A stretch of DNA of 11,511 nucleotides, from assembly GCA_945952355.1 (NCBI GenBank), contig CAMFIW010000038.1, positions 1-11,511 of the forward strand, written 5' to 3'. A model generated the notes under the pieces. The model made no database searches, was not told where the DNA came from, and saw only the letters and a list, made by a program, of their open reading frames with translations. Of the stretch, positions 1-6,483 are shown in pieces (the stretch's first letter is position 1; every line of letters begins with the position of its first letter). This DNA comes from an uncultured Phenylobacterium sp. (lineage in GTDB: Bacteria; Pseudomonadota; Alphaproteobacteria; Caulobacterales; Caulobacteraceae). Made by a program: the position numbers and the translations under genes.

Positions 1-30
1 CCGCCCGGCGGATAGGTGCCGGCGGCGCTC

Positions 31-102
31 TTGCAATGCGCGTGCAAATGCTTATGCCCCAACCCGTCGAATTTGTTGCAATGCAATTTGAGGCGCTAGC
101 GA
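31..102 (+). promoter_or_regulatory. TGC/GCA-rich region upstream of etfB (candidate operator and promoter)
   Basis: Two clusters of TGC/GCA inverted repeats lie before etfB. At 31..47, TTGCA and TGCAA are separated by 7 bases. At 76..86, TTGC-AAT-GCAA is a perfect inverted repeat around three bases. The word TTGCAATGC occurs in both clusters (31..39 and 76..84). The second site has the TGC-N3-GCA form reported for the polyhydroxyalkanoate-responsive repressor PhaR (CTGC-N3/4-GCAG). GCTAGCGA at 95..102 loosely resembles a Caulobacter -10 box, with TTGCAAT 12 bases upstream, but that would put the transcript start almost at the ATG. The repeats are visible; regulator and promoter assignment are inference. 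Confidence 0.35.
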
Positions 103-106
103 ACCC

Positions 107-853
107 ATGAAGGTGCTCGTCCCCGTCAAGCGGGTGATCGACTACAACGTCAAGGCCCGGGTCAAGGCTGACCAATCGGGCGTGGACCTCGCCAATGTGA
201 AGATGTCCATGAACCCCTTCTGCGAGATCGCGGTCGAAGAGGCCGTCCGTCAGAAGGAAAAGGGCGCGGCCACGGAAGTGGTCGCCGTGTCGATCGGCCC
301 GGCCCAGGCGCAGGAGACCCTGCGCACCGCGCTGGCCATGGGCGCCGACCGCGCCCTGCTGATCCAGACCGACGCCGACCTCGAGCCGCTGGCCGTCGCC
401 AAGCTGCTGAAGGCGGTGATCGACGAGGAAGCGCCTGGCGTCGTCATCATGGGCAAGCAGGCCATCGATGGCGACAACAACGCCACCGGCCAGATGCTGG
501 CGGCCCTGCTCGACTGGCCGCAGGCGACCTTCGCTTCGGAAGTCGTGCTGAACGGTTCGGACGCCAAGGTGACCCGCGAAGTCGATGGCGGCCTGCAGAC
601 CATCGACGTGGCCCTGCCGGCGATCATCACCGCCGACCTGCGCCTGAATGAGCCGCGCTACGCGTCGCTGCCGAACATCATGAAGGCGAAGAAGAAGCCG
701 CTCGACGTGAAGGACGCCGCCTCGCTGGGCGTCGACGTCGCGCCGCGCCTGAAGGTCGTGAAGGTCACCGAGCCGCCGAAGCGTTCGGGCGGCATCAAGG
801 TCGAGACCGCCGCTGACCTCGTCGCCAACCTCAAGACCGCGGGGGTGCTGTAA
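107..853 (+). CDS. etfB: Electron transfer flavoprotein, beta subunit
   Basis: Small subunit of the soluble ETF heterodimer. ETF accepts electrons from acyl-CoA and related dehydrogenases and passes them to ETF:ubiquinone oxidoreductase; the beta subunit binds AMP. Length (248 aa) is typical. The Rossmann-like start [10 protein letters not shown], the [11 protein letters not shown] segment (36-46) and DGDNNATGQ (121-129) fit the family. Residues 155-175 match the EtfB signature (V-x-R-x2-D-G-G-x-Q, then P-x-I-I-T). The recognition loop [10 protein letters not shown] (188-197) that docks partner dehydrogenases is intact. The ribosome site is weak (GAGG at 90..93). The stop codon overlaps the etfA start by one base, so the pair is translationally coupled. 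Confidence 0.97.
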   Translation: MKVLVPVKRVIDYNVKARVKADQSGVDLANVKMSMNPFCEIAVEEAVRQKEKGAATEVVAVSIGPAQAQETLRTALAMGADRALLIQTDADLEPLAVAKLLKAVIDEEAPGVVIMGKQAIDGDNNATGQMLAALLDWPQATFASEVVLNGSDAKVTREVDGGLQTIDVALPAIITADLRLNEPRYASLPNIMKAKKKPLDVKDAASLGVDVAPRLKVVKVTEPPKRSGGIKVETAADLVANLKTAGVL

Positions 854-1797
854 TGGCCGTTCTCGTCATCGCCGACCACGACAACGCGTCGCTGAAGGAC
901 AACACCAACAAGACCGTCACCGCCGCGCTCGCCCTGTCGGGCGACGTCGACGTGCTGGTCGCCGGCCAGGGCTGCAAGGCCGTCGCCGACGCCGCCGCGA
1001 AGATCACCGGCGTGCGCAAGGTCCTGCTGGCCGAGAGCGACGCCCTGGGCCAAGGCCTGGCGGAAGCCGTCGCCTCGGTGATCGTGGGCCTGATGGGCAA
1101 TTACGACGCCGTCCTGACCCCGGCCACCTCGCAGGGCAAGAACTTCAGCCCCCGCGTCGCGGCCAAGCTGGACGTCGCCCAGATCTCGGAAATCGTCGAG
1201 GTCGTCGACGGCTCCACCTTCGTGCGCCCGATCTATGCGGGCAACGCGCTTGAGACCGTCCAGTCGTCGGACGCCAAGAAGGTGATCACGGTCCGCCCGA
1301 CCGCCTTCAAGGCGGCGGCGGAAGGCGGCTCGGCCAGCGTCGAGACCATCGGCGCCGGCGACGGCGCGCCGAAGACCAAGTTCATCGACCAGCAGCTGGT
1401 GAAGTCGGCCCGCCCGGAACTGACCGGCGCGAAGATCGTCGTCTCCGGCGGGCGCGCCATGGGCTCGGCCGAAGAGTTCCAGCGGGTGATCGAGCCCCTG
1501 GCCGACAAGCTGGGCGCCGCCGTCGGCGCCTCGCGCGCGGCGGTCGACGCCGGCTACGCCCCGAACGACTACCAGGTCGGCCAGACCGGCAAGGTTGTCG
1601 CCCCGGAGCTCTACGTGGCCGTCGGCATTTCGGGAGCCATCCAGCACCTCGCCGGCATGAAGGACTCCAAGGTCATCGTGGCGATCAACAAGGACGGCGA
1701 CGCGCCGATCTTCCAGGTCGCCGACTTCGGCCTGGTTGCGGATTACAAGTCGGCCGTTCCCGAGCTGATGGACGCGCTGTCCGCCGCCGGCAAGTAG
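853..1797 (+). CDS. etfA: Electron transfer flavoprotein, alpha subunit (FAD-binding)
   Basis: Large ETF subunit, which holds the redox-active FAD and pairs with EtfB. Length (314 aa) is normal. The N-terminal domain includes [16 protein letters not shown] (91-106). The C-terminal FAD domain starts near 195 with SGGRAMGS (198-205, conserved Arg201). Residues 253-279 match the EtfA signature in full: L-Y-V-A-x-G-I-S-G-x-I-Q-H, two residues, G, six residues, I-x-A-I-N. The conserved ADFGLVADY follows at 290-298. The ATG overlaps the TAA of etfB (TAATG), and an intrinsic terminator lies about 30 bases after the stop, so etfBA looks like a two-gene operon. Confidence 0.97.
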   Translation: MAVLVIADHDNASLKDNTNKTVTAALALSGDVDVLVAGQGCKAVADAAAKITGVRKVLLAESDALGQGLAEAVASVIVGLMGNYDAVLTPATSQGKNFSPRVAAKLDVAQISEIVEVVDGSTFVRPIYAGNALETVQSSDAKKVITVRPTAFKAAAEGGSASVETIGAGDGAPKTKFIDQQLVKSARPELTGAKIVVSGGRAMGSAEEFQRVIEPLADKLGAAVGASRAAVDAGYAPNDYQVGQTGKVVAPELYVAVGISGAIQHLAGMKDSKVIVAINKDGDAPIFQVADFGLVADYKSAVPELMDALSAAGK

Positions 1798-1829
1798 TCC
1801 GAACGGACGCGATATTGTAGGCGATCAGG

Positions 1830-1859
1830 TGGGGTGGTCCTCCGGGGCCACCCCATTTT
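1830..1859 (+). terminator. Intrinsic terminator of etfBA
   Basis: GGGGTGGTCC (1831..1840) pairs with 1845..1854 (ending CCACCCC) around a four-base loop. The ten-pair GC-rich stem contains one G-U pair and an outer T-A pair extends it. ATTTT follows at once. It starts 33 bases after the etfA stop and faces no convergent gene, so it should end the etfBA transcript. Confidence 0.8.
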
Positions 1860-1888
1860 CGTGGACGCTGGCGGCGGCGCGATTTTAG

Positions 1889-1909
1889 TGACACTCTTTG
1901 TGCCAATAT
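1889..1909 (+). promoter_or_regulatory. Shared 21-bp element, copy A (TGACAC-N5-GTGCCAATAT)
   Basis: TGACAC (1889..1894), five bases, then GTGCCAATAT (1900..1909), ending 20 bases before the ATG at 1930. The two half-sites form an imperfect inverted repeat (TGACAC against TGGCAC, one mismatch). The same 16 fixed bases with the same spacing occur at 3727..3747 on the minus strand before the haloalkane dehalogenase. It also overlaps a possible Caulobacter-type promoter (GTGACAC, 10 bases, AATATAAC at 1905..1912). It could be an operator for a dimeric repressor or a shared promoter type. The repeat is seen directly; the role is inference. Confidence 0.6.
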
Positions 1910-1929
1910 AACGGACGGGAGGGTGTGGC

Positions 1930-2373
1930 ATGACGGGTTCCGCGGCGTTCCTGCCGCCGTCGACCAACGACCAGTACCGTGGCTCGCCGCTGTCGCCGGC
2001 CTTTCTGGGCCTTGCAGCCTTCCTGACCCTGGTCCCTGGCCTGATCCACAGCTTCCTGCCGGATGGCGGCGCGCAGTCGATCGCGGGGCTGGACCTCGGC
2101 GACCGGCGCGACCTGGTCATCGGCGTGTTCCGCTGGGAGGGCGCGACCCAGCTCGCCCTCGGCCTCGGCATGCTCGCGGTCGCCTTGCGCTACCGCCCCC
2201 TGACGGCGCTGTTCATCGCGCTGATGATGGTCGAGCGCGGCCTGATGGCGCTGCACGGCTGGATCCTGTCCGCGCCATCGAGCGGCCACCACCCGCCGGA
2301 GCATTTCGCAAGCGTCGTCGCCGTGGCCCTGGGCGCCGTCTTCCTGGCCCTGGCGCTGCGCCGACGTCCCTAG
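1930..2373 (+). CDS. Multi-pass membrane protein of unknown function
   Basis: A 147-aa protein with about four hydrophobic segments: roughly 22-43, 68-87, 89-112 and 125-143. A loop with acidic and basic residues lies between the first two, and the tail ends in RRRP. I recognise no catalytic motif or named family. The ATG at 1930 is chosen for its strong GGGAGGG (1917..1923) six bases upstream. It converges on the DUF1330/dehalogenase operon: its TAG and the opposite TAG share the palindrome CTAG at 2370..2373, leaving no room for a terminator. The 21-bp element before it also precedes the dehalogenase, so the two units are probably co-regulated. Membrane location is well supported; function is unknown. 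Confidence 0.8.
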   Translation: MTGSAAFLPPSTNDQYRGSPLSPAFLGLAAFLTLVPGLIHSFLPDGGAQSIAGLDLGDRRDLVIGVFRWEGATQLALGLGMLAVALRYRPLTALFIALMMVERGLMALHGWILSAPSSGHHPPEHFASVVAVALGAVFLALALRRRP

Positions 2374-2792
2374 GCCTCGAAGCCCGCGCCCGGCTTGGTG
2401 CGGATATTGAGCTGGCCCGCGAGGCCGGCCTTCCGATGGTGCTCGATCGCGTGCATCTCGGGCGACAAGGCCATCTGGCGGAAGGCGGCGAGCGATGGAT
2501 ATTCCGCCAGCGCCACCATGTCCCAGAGTTCCTCGACCTCGCCCAGCATCAGGCCGGTGACCCGGCCGCTATAGCGCACCCGCCCGCCCAGCCGCTCGAC
2601 CAGGACTCGGACTCCCTCGCCGTAGCGGGCATAGGCCTCGGCGCCCGTCAGATGGGCGTCGGAGCCGTCGGGATACTCTGCCTTATCCTTGAATTTCAAT
2701 AGGTTGACCATCACGAAGGGGCCGTCCTCCGGGGCGCCGAAGAACTCCGCAGCGCGAGCGCCGCTGGGCTGGACCTGATTGACGACATTCAT
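2370..2792 (-). CDS. DUF1330 family protein
   Basis: A 140-aa cytoplasmic protein with the look of DUF1330, a family with a ferredoxin-like dimeric alpha+beta fold. Visible cues are [13 protein letters not shown] (26-38), the [12 protein letters not shown] helix (50-61), [10 protein letters not shown] (69-78) and [19 protein letters not shown] (89-107). [15 protein letters not shown] (110-124) follows. The family's biochemical role is not established to my knowledge. It is the second gene of an operon: its ATG overlaps the dehalogenase TGA as ATGA (2789..2792), and GGAAGGG lies just upstream inside the dehalogenase 3' end. It may bind or process a product of the dehalogenase; that is inference from position only. 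Confidence 0.85.
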   Translation of the reverse strand: MNVVNQVQPSGARAAEFFGAPEDGPFVMVNLLKFKDKAEYPDGSDAHLTGAEAYARYGEGVRVLVERLGGRVRYSGRVTGLMLGEVEELWDMVALAEYPSLAAFRQMALSPEMHAIEHHRKAGLAGQLNIRTKPGAGFEA

Positions 2793-3700
2793 GGCTGGCC
2801 CTTCCGGCGGAGGATCATCTGGTCGATCAGGTCGGCGATCTCGGCGGGGCTGTTCTCCTGGAGGAAATGGCCGCCGCTCAGGGTCACGTGCGGCTGTCCC
2901 TTGGCGCCGGGCACACGCGCCTGGAAGAGCGCCTCGCCGCCGCGGGTGATCGGGTCCTGGTCGGAAAAGGCGGTCAGGAACGGCTTGTCGAACGCCTCCA
3001 GCACCTTCCAGGCGGCATGGTTCTGCGCGACCGAGGCATGCTCCGGCGTCACCGGCACCAGGGCCGGGAACTGGCGCGCGCCTTCCTTGTAGGCCTCATC
3101 CGGGTACGGGGCGTCATAGGCGTCGATCTCGCCGGGCGTGAGCTTGCCGAGCGAACCGCCGTTCAGGAGGGCGCCGATGGCGAGCTGCGGCGCGTTCTGG
3201 CTGAAGTTCAGCCAGGCCTTGAAACCGTCGGTCATGCCCGAGCCGGTCGGCAGGCCGGTATTGCCCACGATCACGCCGGCGAACCGCTCGGGGAAGGCCG
3301 CCACCAGCCGCAGGCCGATCAGCCCACCCCAGTCCTGGCAGAACAGGGTGATGTCCCGCAGGTCGAGGGCCGTCAGCCACTGGCTCATCCAGGCGACGTG
3401 CCGCTCATAGGTATAGTCGGCCCGCCGCGCCGGCTTGTCGGAACGGCCGAAGCCGATCAGGTCGGGCGCGACGACCCGGTGACCCTTGGCGGCCAGGGCC
3501 GGGATGATCTTGCGGTAGAGATAGGCCCACGACGGCTCGCCGTGCATCAGGAGGACGACGGCGCCGTCGCGTGGACCCTCGTCGACATAGTGCAGGCGCA
3601 GGTCCGTCCCGTCGGCGTCGCGCAGCGTCGCGTAGCGTGGTGCGAAGGCCCAGTCCGACAGGTTCTCGAACCGATCTTCCGGTGTGCGCAGGACGTCCAT
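2789..3700 (-). CDS. Haloalkane dehalogenase, HLD-I (DhlA-like) type
   Basis: An alpha/beta hydrolase (303 aa) that hydrolyses carbon-halogen bonds of haloalkanes to an alcohol and halide. It resembles DhlA along its whole length, from [16 protein letters not shown] onward. Active-site residues are all visible. They are Glu55 in HGEPSW (oxyanion hole), nucleophile Asp123 and halide-binding Trp124 in CQDWGG, cap-domain Trp163 in GFKAW, acid Asp249 in FSDQDPIT and base His278 in GGHFLQE. This DhlA-like arrangement points to subfamily I. The start at 3700 is chosen for GGGAGGA just upstream and for alignment with DhlA. An upstream in-frame ATG at 3748 would put the shared regulatory element inside the gene. 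The substrate cannot be read from sequence. No signal peptide, so cytoplasmic. Confidence 0.9.
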   Translation of the reverse strand: MDVLRTPEDRFENLSDWAFAPRYATLRDADGTDLRLHYVDEGPRDGAVVLLMHGEPSWAYLYRKIIPALAAKGHRVVAPDLIGFGRSDKPARRADYTYERHVAWMSQWLTALDLRDITLFCQDWGGLIGLRLVAAFPERFAGVIVGNTGLPTGSGMTDGFKAWLNFSQNAPQLAIGALLNGGSLGKLTPGEIDAYDAPYPDEAYKEGARQFPALVPVTPEHASVAQNHAAWKVLEAFDKPFLTAFSDQDPITRGGEALFQARVPGAKGQPHVTLSGGHFLQENSPAEIADLIDQMILRRKGQP

Positions 3701-3726
3701 CGATCCTCCCTGGAACGGCGTCTTAC

Positions 3727-3747
3727 ATATTGGCACTTGAGGTGTCA
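3727..3747 (-). promoter_or_regulatory. Shared 21-bp element, copy B, upstream of haloalkane dehalogenase
   Basis: Read on the minus strand, TGACAC-CTCAA-GTGCCAATAT ends 26 bases before the dehalogenase ATG (3700). All 16 bases outside the central five match copy A (1889..1909). The half-sites are near-palindromic. The promoter-like extension seen at copy A is weaker here (AATATGTA in place of AATATAAC), which slightly favours a protein-binding operator over a mere shared promoter. The binding protein is unknown and none is encoded next to it. Confidence 0.6.
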
Positions 3748-3825
3748 TTTTATGGCGCGGAGGTCAATCGCCCGAGAGGCGCTCCGCTTGACGCCATGGG
3801 CGTCCGCCTTCCATCCTCACCCCAA

Positions 3826-3899
3826 GATTGCAATCGACGCGCCGCCCACGCTGCGATGCAGCAAAGGGCTTGTCGGCGCCGCACAAGGCCATGTTAGAT
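3826..3899 (+). promoter_or_regulatory. Candidate promoter and TGC-N3-GCA operator of hydroxybutyryl-CoA dehydrogenase
   Basis: GATTGCAATC (3826..3835) is a perfect ten-base palindrome. GCTGC-GAT-GCAGC (3850..3862) is an inverted repeat containing CTGC-N3-GCAG, the pattern reported for PhaR. TTGTCG (3870..3875) and TTAGAT (3894..3899), 18 bases apart, make a plausible -35/-10 pair, placing transcription start near 3906. The TGC-N3-GCA core is shared with 76..86 before etfB. TGC words are common in GC-rich DNA, so each site alone is weak; the pairing is what matters. Confidence 0.4.
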
Positions 3900-3948
3900 A
3901 GTCGTCACATGCGGCGATCCGAGGCCGCTCTCTCGAGGCAATTTCGTC

Positions 3949-4827
3949 ATGGTGGACATTCGATCGGTCGGCGTCATCGGCGCGGGCCAGATGGGTTCGG
4001 GCATCGCCCATGTGGTGGCGCTCGGCGGGTATGACGTATTGCTGCACGATGTCTCGGAGGACCGCATCGATGCGGGCCTCCAGCTGATCCAGAAGAACCT
4101 CAGCCGCCAAGTGGTGCGCGGGATCATCGACCAGGCGGCCATGGACGCCGCCGTCGCCCGCATCAAGCCGGCCGCCGAACTGCAGATGATCGGCGCCACG
4201 GGCTTGGCCATCGAGGCGGCCACCGAGAACGAAGAGGTCAAGAAGTCGATCTTCAAGGCCCTTACGCCGCATCTCGGACCGGACACGATCCTGGCCTCGA
4301 ACACGTCCTCGATCTCGATCACGCGCCTGGCCTCGGTCTCCGATCGTCCGGAGCGGTTCATCGGCCTGCACTTCATGAACCCCGTGCCCCTGATGAAGCT
4401 GGTGGAGATCATCCGCGGCATCGCGACCGGGCCGGACACCTACGAGACGGCGGTCAACTTCGCCAAGTCGCTGGGCAAGACCACCGCCAACGCCGAGGAC
4501 TTCCCGGCCTTCATCGTCAACCGCGTCCTGGTGCCGATGATCAATGAGGCGATCTACACCCTGTATGAGGGCGTCGGCACGGTCGAGGCGATCGACACGG
4601 CGATGAAGCTGGGCGCTAACCATCCGATGGGCCCGCTGGAGCTGGGCGACTTCATCGGCCTCGACACCGTGCTGTCGATCATGAATGTCCTCTATGAGGG
4701 CCTGGCGGACTCCAAGTACCGCCCCTGTCCGCTGCTGACCAAGTACGTCGAGGCCGGCTGGCTCGGGCGGAAGTCGGGCCGCGGCTTCTACGATTATCGC
4801 GGCGAGAAGCCGGTTCCGACGCGCTAG
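3949..4827 (+). CDS. hbdA: 3-hydroxybutyryl-CoA dehydrogenase
   Basis: Oxidises 3-hydroxybutyryl-CoA (and probably other short 3-hydroxyacyl-CoAs) to the 3-keto form with NAD(P), in butyrate and fatty-acid metabolism. At 292 aa it is the stand-alone family size. The dinucleotide-binding GAGQMG (11-16) opens an N-terminal Rossmann domain. Residues equivalent to the characterised catalytic set are present: Ser120 in SNTSS, His141 in GLHFMNPV, Glu153 and Asn191 in FIVNRV. The C-terminal domain carries NHPMGPLELGDFIGLD and ends with GRKSGRGFYDY, typical of the family. GAGG at 3935..3938 precedes the ATG by ten bases. Comparable genes often sit directly after etfBA; here a three-gene block intervenes. 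The symbol follows common usage; the exact chain length is not decidable. Confidence 0.94.
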   Translation: MVDIRSVGVIGAGQMGSGIAHVVALGGYDVLLHDVSEDRIDAGLQLIQKNLSRQVVRGIIDQAAMDAAVARIKPAAELQMIGATGLAIEAATENEEVKKSIFKALTPHLGPDTILASNTSSISITRLASVSDRPERFIGLHFMNPVPLMKLVEIIRGIATGPDTYETAVNFAKSLGKTTANAEDFPAFIVNRVLVPMINEAIYTLYEGVGTVEAIDTAMKLGANHPMGPLELGDFIGLDTVLSIMNVLYEGLADSKYRPCPLLTKYVEAGWLGRKSGRGFYDYRGEKPVPTR

Positions 4828-4844
4828 GCGCGTCGCTCCCCCGT

Positions 4845-4960
4845 ATCATCCCGGTTTCGCTGAATGCGAAGACCGGGACCTATGGACACCTATCCCTCCT
4901 GAAGACCCCGCGCATATGGATGGGTCCCGGTCTTCCGCTGCGCGGAAACCGGGATGACAT
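4845..4960. repeat. Two-armed palindromic intergenic repeat between convergent genes
   Basis: Two inverted arms of about 35 bases, 4846..4880 and 4923..4957, share TCATCCCGGTTTC and GAAGACCGGGACC (or their complements) at their edges. Each arm is itself a hairpin. In the left arm CCCGGTTTCGC pairs with GCGAAGACCGGG around TGAAT with one bulge. In the right arm CCCGGTCTTCCGC pairs with GCGGAAACCGGG, also with one bulge. The middle (4881..4922) codes for nothing. It sits between the stops of the dehydrogenase and the GlxA-type regulator and may act as a bidirectional terminator, although no T-run follows either arm. I recall similar CCCGGTTTCCGC-type repeats in Caulobacter-group genomes; copy number here cannot be seen. 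Confidence 0.75.
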
Positions 4961-4984
4961 CTGTCGGGCGTGACCGGGTCGAGG

Positions 4985-5923
4985 CTAGGCCCCCACCGCC
5001 GCCCGGCGCAGCTCCGCGGGCGAGCGTCTCGCCTCCCTGCGGATGAGGCGGCGCAACGTCGAGGGCTCGGCGTAGCCGACGCGGCGGGCGACCTCGTCGA
5101 CCGGGAGGCGGGTGGTTTCCAGCAGGTGCTCGGCGGCCTCCAGGCGGATGCGCTGGGCGAAGCGGACGGGCGACAGGCCGCAGACCGAGGCGAGGCGCCG
5201 TGCGAAGGTGCGCGCCGACAGGCCGGCGGCGGCGGCCAATTCGTCCATGCTGAAATCGCGGTCGATGTGGGCGCGCGCCCAGGCCTCGGCGCGCGCGACC
5301 TGCGGGTCCTGGGCGGTGAGGAAGGCCAGCGCCATGTAGGGCGTCTGGGAACGGCGCTGGTCGAGCACGAGGTAGCGGGCGCAGGCCTCCGACAGGCCGG
5401 GGCTGGCGAACTTGGCGACCACGGCCAGCATCAGGTCCATCTGGGCCATGGCGGCGCCGGCGGTGGCGACCGGCCAGTCGGGGACGAGGATCCGGTTCGG
5501 GTCGAGGGCGACGCGCGGATAGCGGCGACGGAACAGGGGCGCGAGCCACCAGGTCGTGGTGGCCGACCGGCCATCGAGCAGGCCCGCCTCGGCCAGGATG
5601 AAGGTGCTGGCGCAAGCGGCCGCGACGCTGGCGCCGGCCTCGAAGGCCTGGGTGGCGAGATCGCCCGCGCGGCGCACGGCCGGCGTGGCCAGGCGGGCCA
5701 GCAGGTCCTCCTCGGTGGCCGTGCCGAGACCGGGCAGGATCAGCAACTCGCCGCGCGCCAGGCGTGGCGGCGCCGCGTGGCCGGTCTTGACGACCCGCAC
5801 CTCGAACGGCGCGGCGCGGCCGCCGAGGGTCCCGACCCGGTTGGCCGTGTCGAGGGTGTCCAGGGTGATGGCGAGGCTGGACGCCATGCCGCCCGGCAGC
5901 GAGAGGACGGTCACCCGCGGCAT
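4985..5923 (-). CDS. GlxA family transcriptional regulator (DJ-1/PfpI plus AraC HTH)
   Basis: A 312-aa one-component regulator. The N-terminal DJ-1/PfpI-like domain (about 4-165) has LILPGLG (61-67) and the nucleophile-elbow Cys104 in AACASTFILAEAGLLDGR, then TTTWW (122-126). These are usual in GlxA-type regulators, where the domain senses a ligand rather than acting as a peptidase. The AraC/XylS DNA-binding region (about 210-305) has two helix-turn-helix units near 225-246 (FSMDELAAAAGLSARTFARR) and 275-296 (VDEVARRVGYAEPSTLRRL). GGGGAG lies about ten bases before the ATG. It is divergent from the tautomerase operon across a 95-base gap, so it probably controls that operon. Ligand unknown. 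Confidence 0.92.
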   Translation of the reverse strand: MPRVTVLSLPGGMASSLAITLDTLDTANRVGTLGGRAAPFEVRVVKTGHAAPPRLARGELLILPGLGTATEEDLLARLATPAVRRAGDLATQAFEAGASVAAACASTFILAEAGLLDGRSATTTWWLAPLFRRRYPRVALDPNRILVPDWPVATAGAAMAQMDLMLAVVAKFASPGLSEACARYLVLDQRRSQTPYMALAFLTAQDPQVARAEAWARAHIDRDFSMDELAAAAGLSARTFARRLASVCGLSPVRFAQRIRLEAAEHLLETTRLPVDEVARRVGYAEPSTLRRLIRREARRSPAELRRAAVGA

Positions 5924-5942
5924 TGGCGAATTCTCCCCGAAA

Positions 5943-6063
5943 GGTGTCGAACACGACTCTAGCGGCCTGGCGTGGGCCCGGCAATCTGGATGGACCTTCC
6001 CTTCGACGGAGACCTCCCATGCCCAACATCAGCATTCGAGCGCCACAGGGTGTGTTCGACACC
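5943..6063. promoter_or_regulatory. Paired GGTGTCGAACAC sites around the divergent promoter
   Basis: GGTGTCGAACAC at 5943..5954 and its exact complement at 6052..6063 (GTGTTCGACACC) flank the control region between the GlxA-type regulator and the tautomerase operon. Each is itself a small inverted repeat, GTGT-N3-ACAC. Their centres are about 108 bases apart, near ten helical turns, as would suit looping. The right copy lies inside the first codons of the tautomerase gene, so coding constraint or chance could explain it. Assignment to the adjacent regulator is inference. Confidence 0.35.
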
Positions 6064-6483
6064 GCGACCCGCGCCGCTCTGGCGCGCGCCGTCACCGCGG
6101 TGGCCAAGACCGTCGAGCAGGGCGGCGACGATCCCGCCCAGGCCGCCCTGACCTGGATTTGGTTCGAAGAGGCAGGGCCTGGCGGCGTCTATGCCGGAGG
6201 CGTCGATCCGCTGGCGCGGGTGATCCCGGTCTTCCTGGTTTTCCACTATCCGCAGGGCGTGCTGGACGACGGGGCGCGCGCCGACGCCGCGCGCCTGCTG
6301 CAGGAGGCCGTCGAGGAGGCGCTGGAGGATCCGCGGCCAGTGCGCACCTCGGTGATCCTGGCCGAGGTTCCGGACGGAACCTGGGGCGGAAGCGGGGTGA
6401 TCTGGAGGCTGCCCGATCTCGCGCGGGCCGCCGGCTACAAGCATCTGCAGCACCTGGTCGAGAGCGAAGGGGCCGCGGCATGA
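6019..6483 (+). CDS. Tautomerase-superfamily protein, fused 4-oxalocrotonate tautomerase type
   Basis: A 154-aa protein built from two beta-alpha-beta units. After removal of Met1 it begins with Pro (MPNISI), the catalytic base of the superfamily. Unit one runs to about 62 and ends WIWFEEAGPGGVYAGG. Unit two starts near IPVFLVF (69-75), with an internal proline at the equivalent edge, and has VILAEVPDGTWGGSG, a typical unit ending. Size and fusion recall cis-3-chloroacrylate dehalogenase and malonate semialdehyde decarboxylase. I could not confirm their full active-site residue sets, so the reaction stays open. GGAGA (6008..6012), six bases before the ATG, fixes the start at 6019. First gene of an operon: its TGA overlaps the next ATG as ATGA. 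Confidence 0.8.
   Translation: MPNISIRAPQGVFDTATRAALARAVTAVAKTVEQGGDDPAQAALTWIWFEEAGPGGVYAGGVDPLARVIPVFLVFHYPQGVLDDGARADAARLLQEAVEEALEDPRPVRTSVILAEVPDGTWGGSGVIWRLPDLARAAGYKHLQHLVESEGAAA

Noticed and set aside
658..1647. A 329-codon minus-strand open frame antisense to etfA
   Set aside because: The product is Gly/Asp/Arg/Ala-rich with no recognisable family, and etfA in the other strand is certain.
3731..3747. TGGCAC reminiscent of a sigma-54 -24 box before the dehalogenase
   Set aside because: No TTGC/GC element stands at the -12 spacing, and on that strand it points away from the gene.
3701..3748. A 16-residue N-terminal extension of the haloalkane dehalogenase
   Set aside because: It has no good ribosome site, absorbs the shared upstream element, and is absent from the DhlA-like alignment start. 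GGGAGGA before the ATG at 3700 decides the start.
5556..6479. Plus-strand frame running from antisense of the GlxA-type regulator into the dienelactone hydrolase gene, suggesting a 578-aa fusion
   Set aside because: Upstream of 6480 the frame gives low-complexity Arg/Ala sequence and overlaps the regulator and the tautomerase. The hydrolase has its own ribosome site and ATG at 6480.
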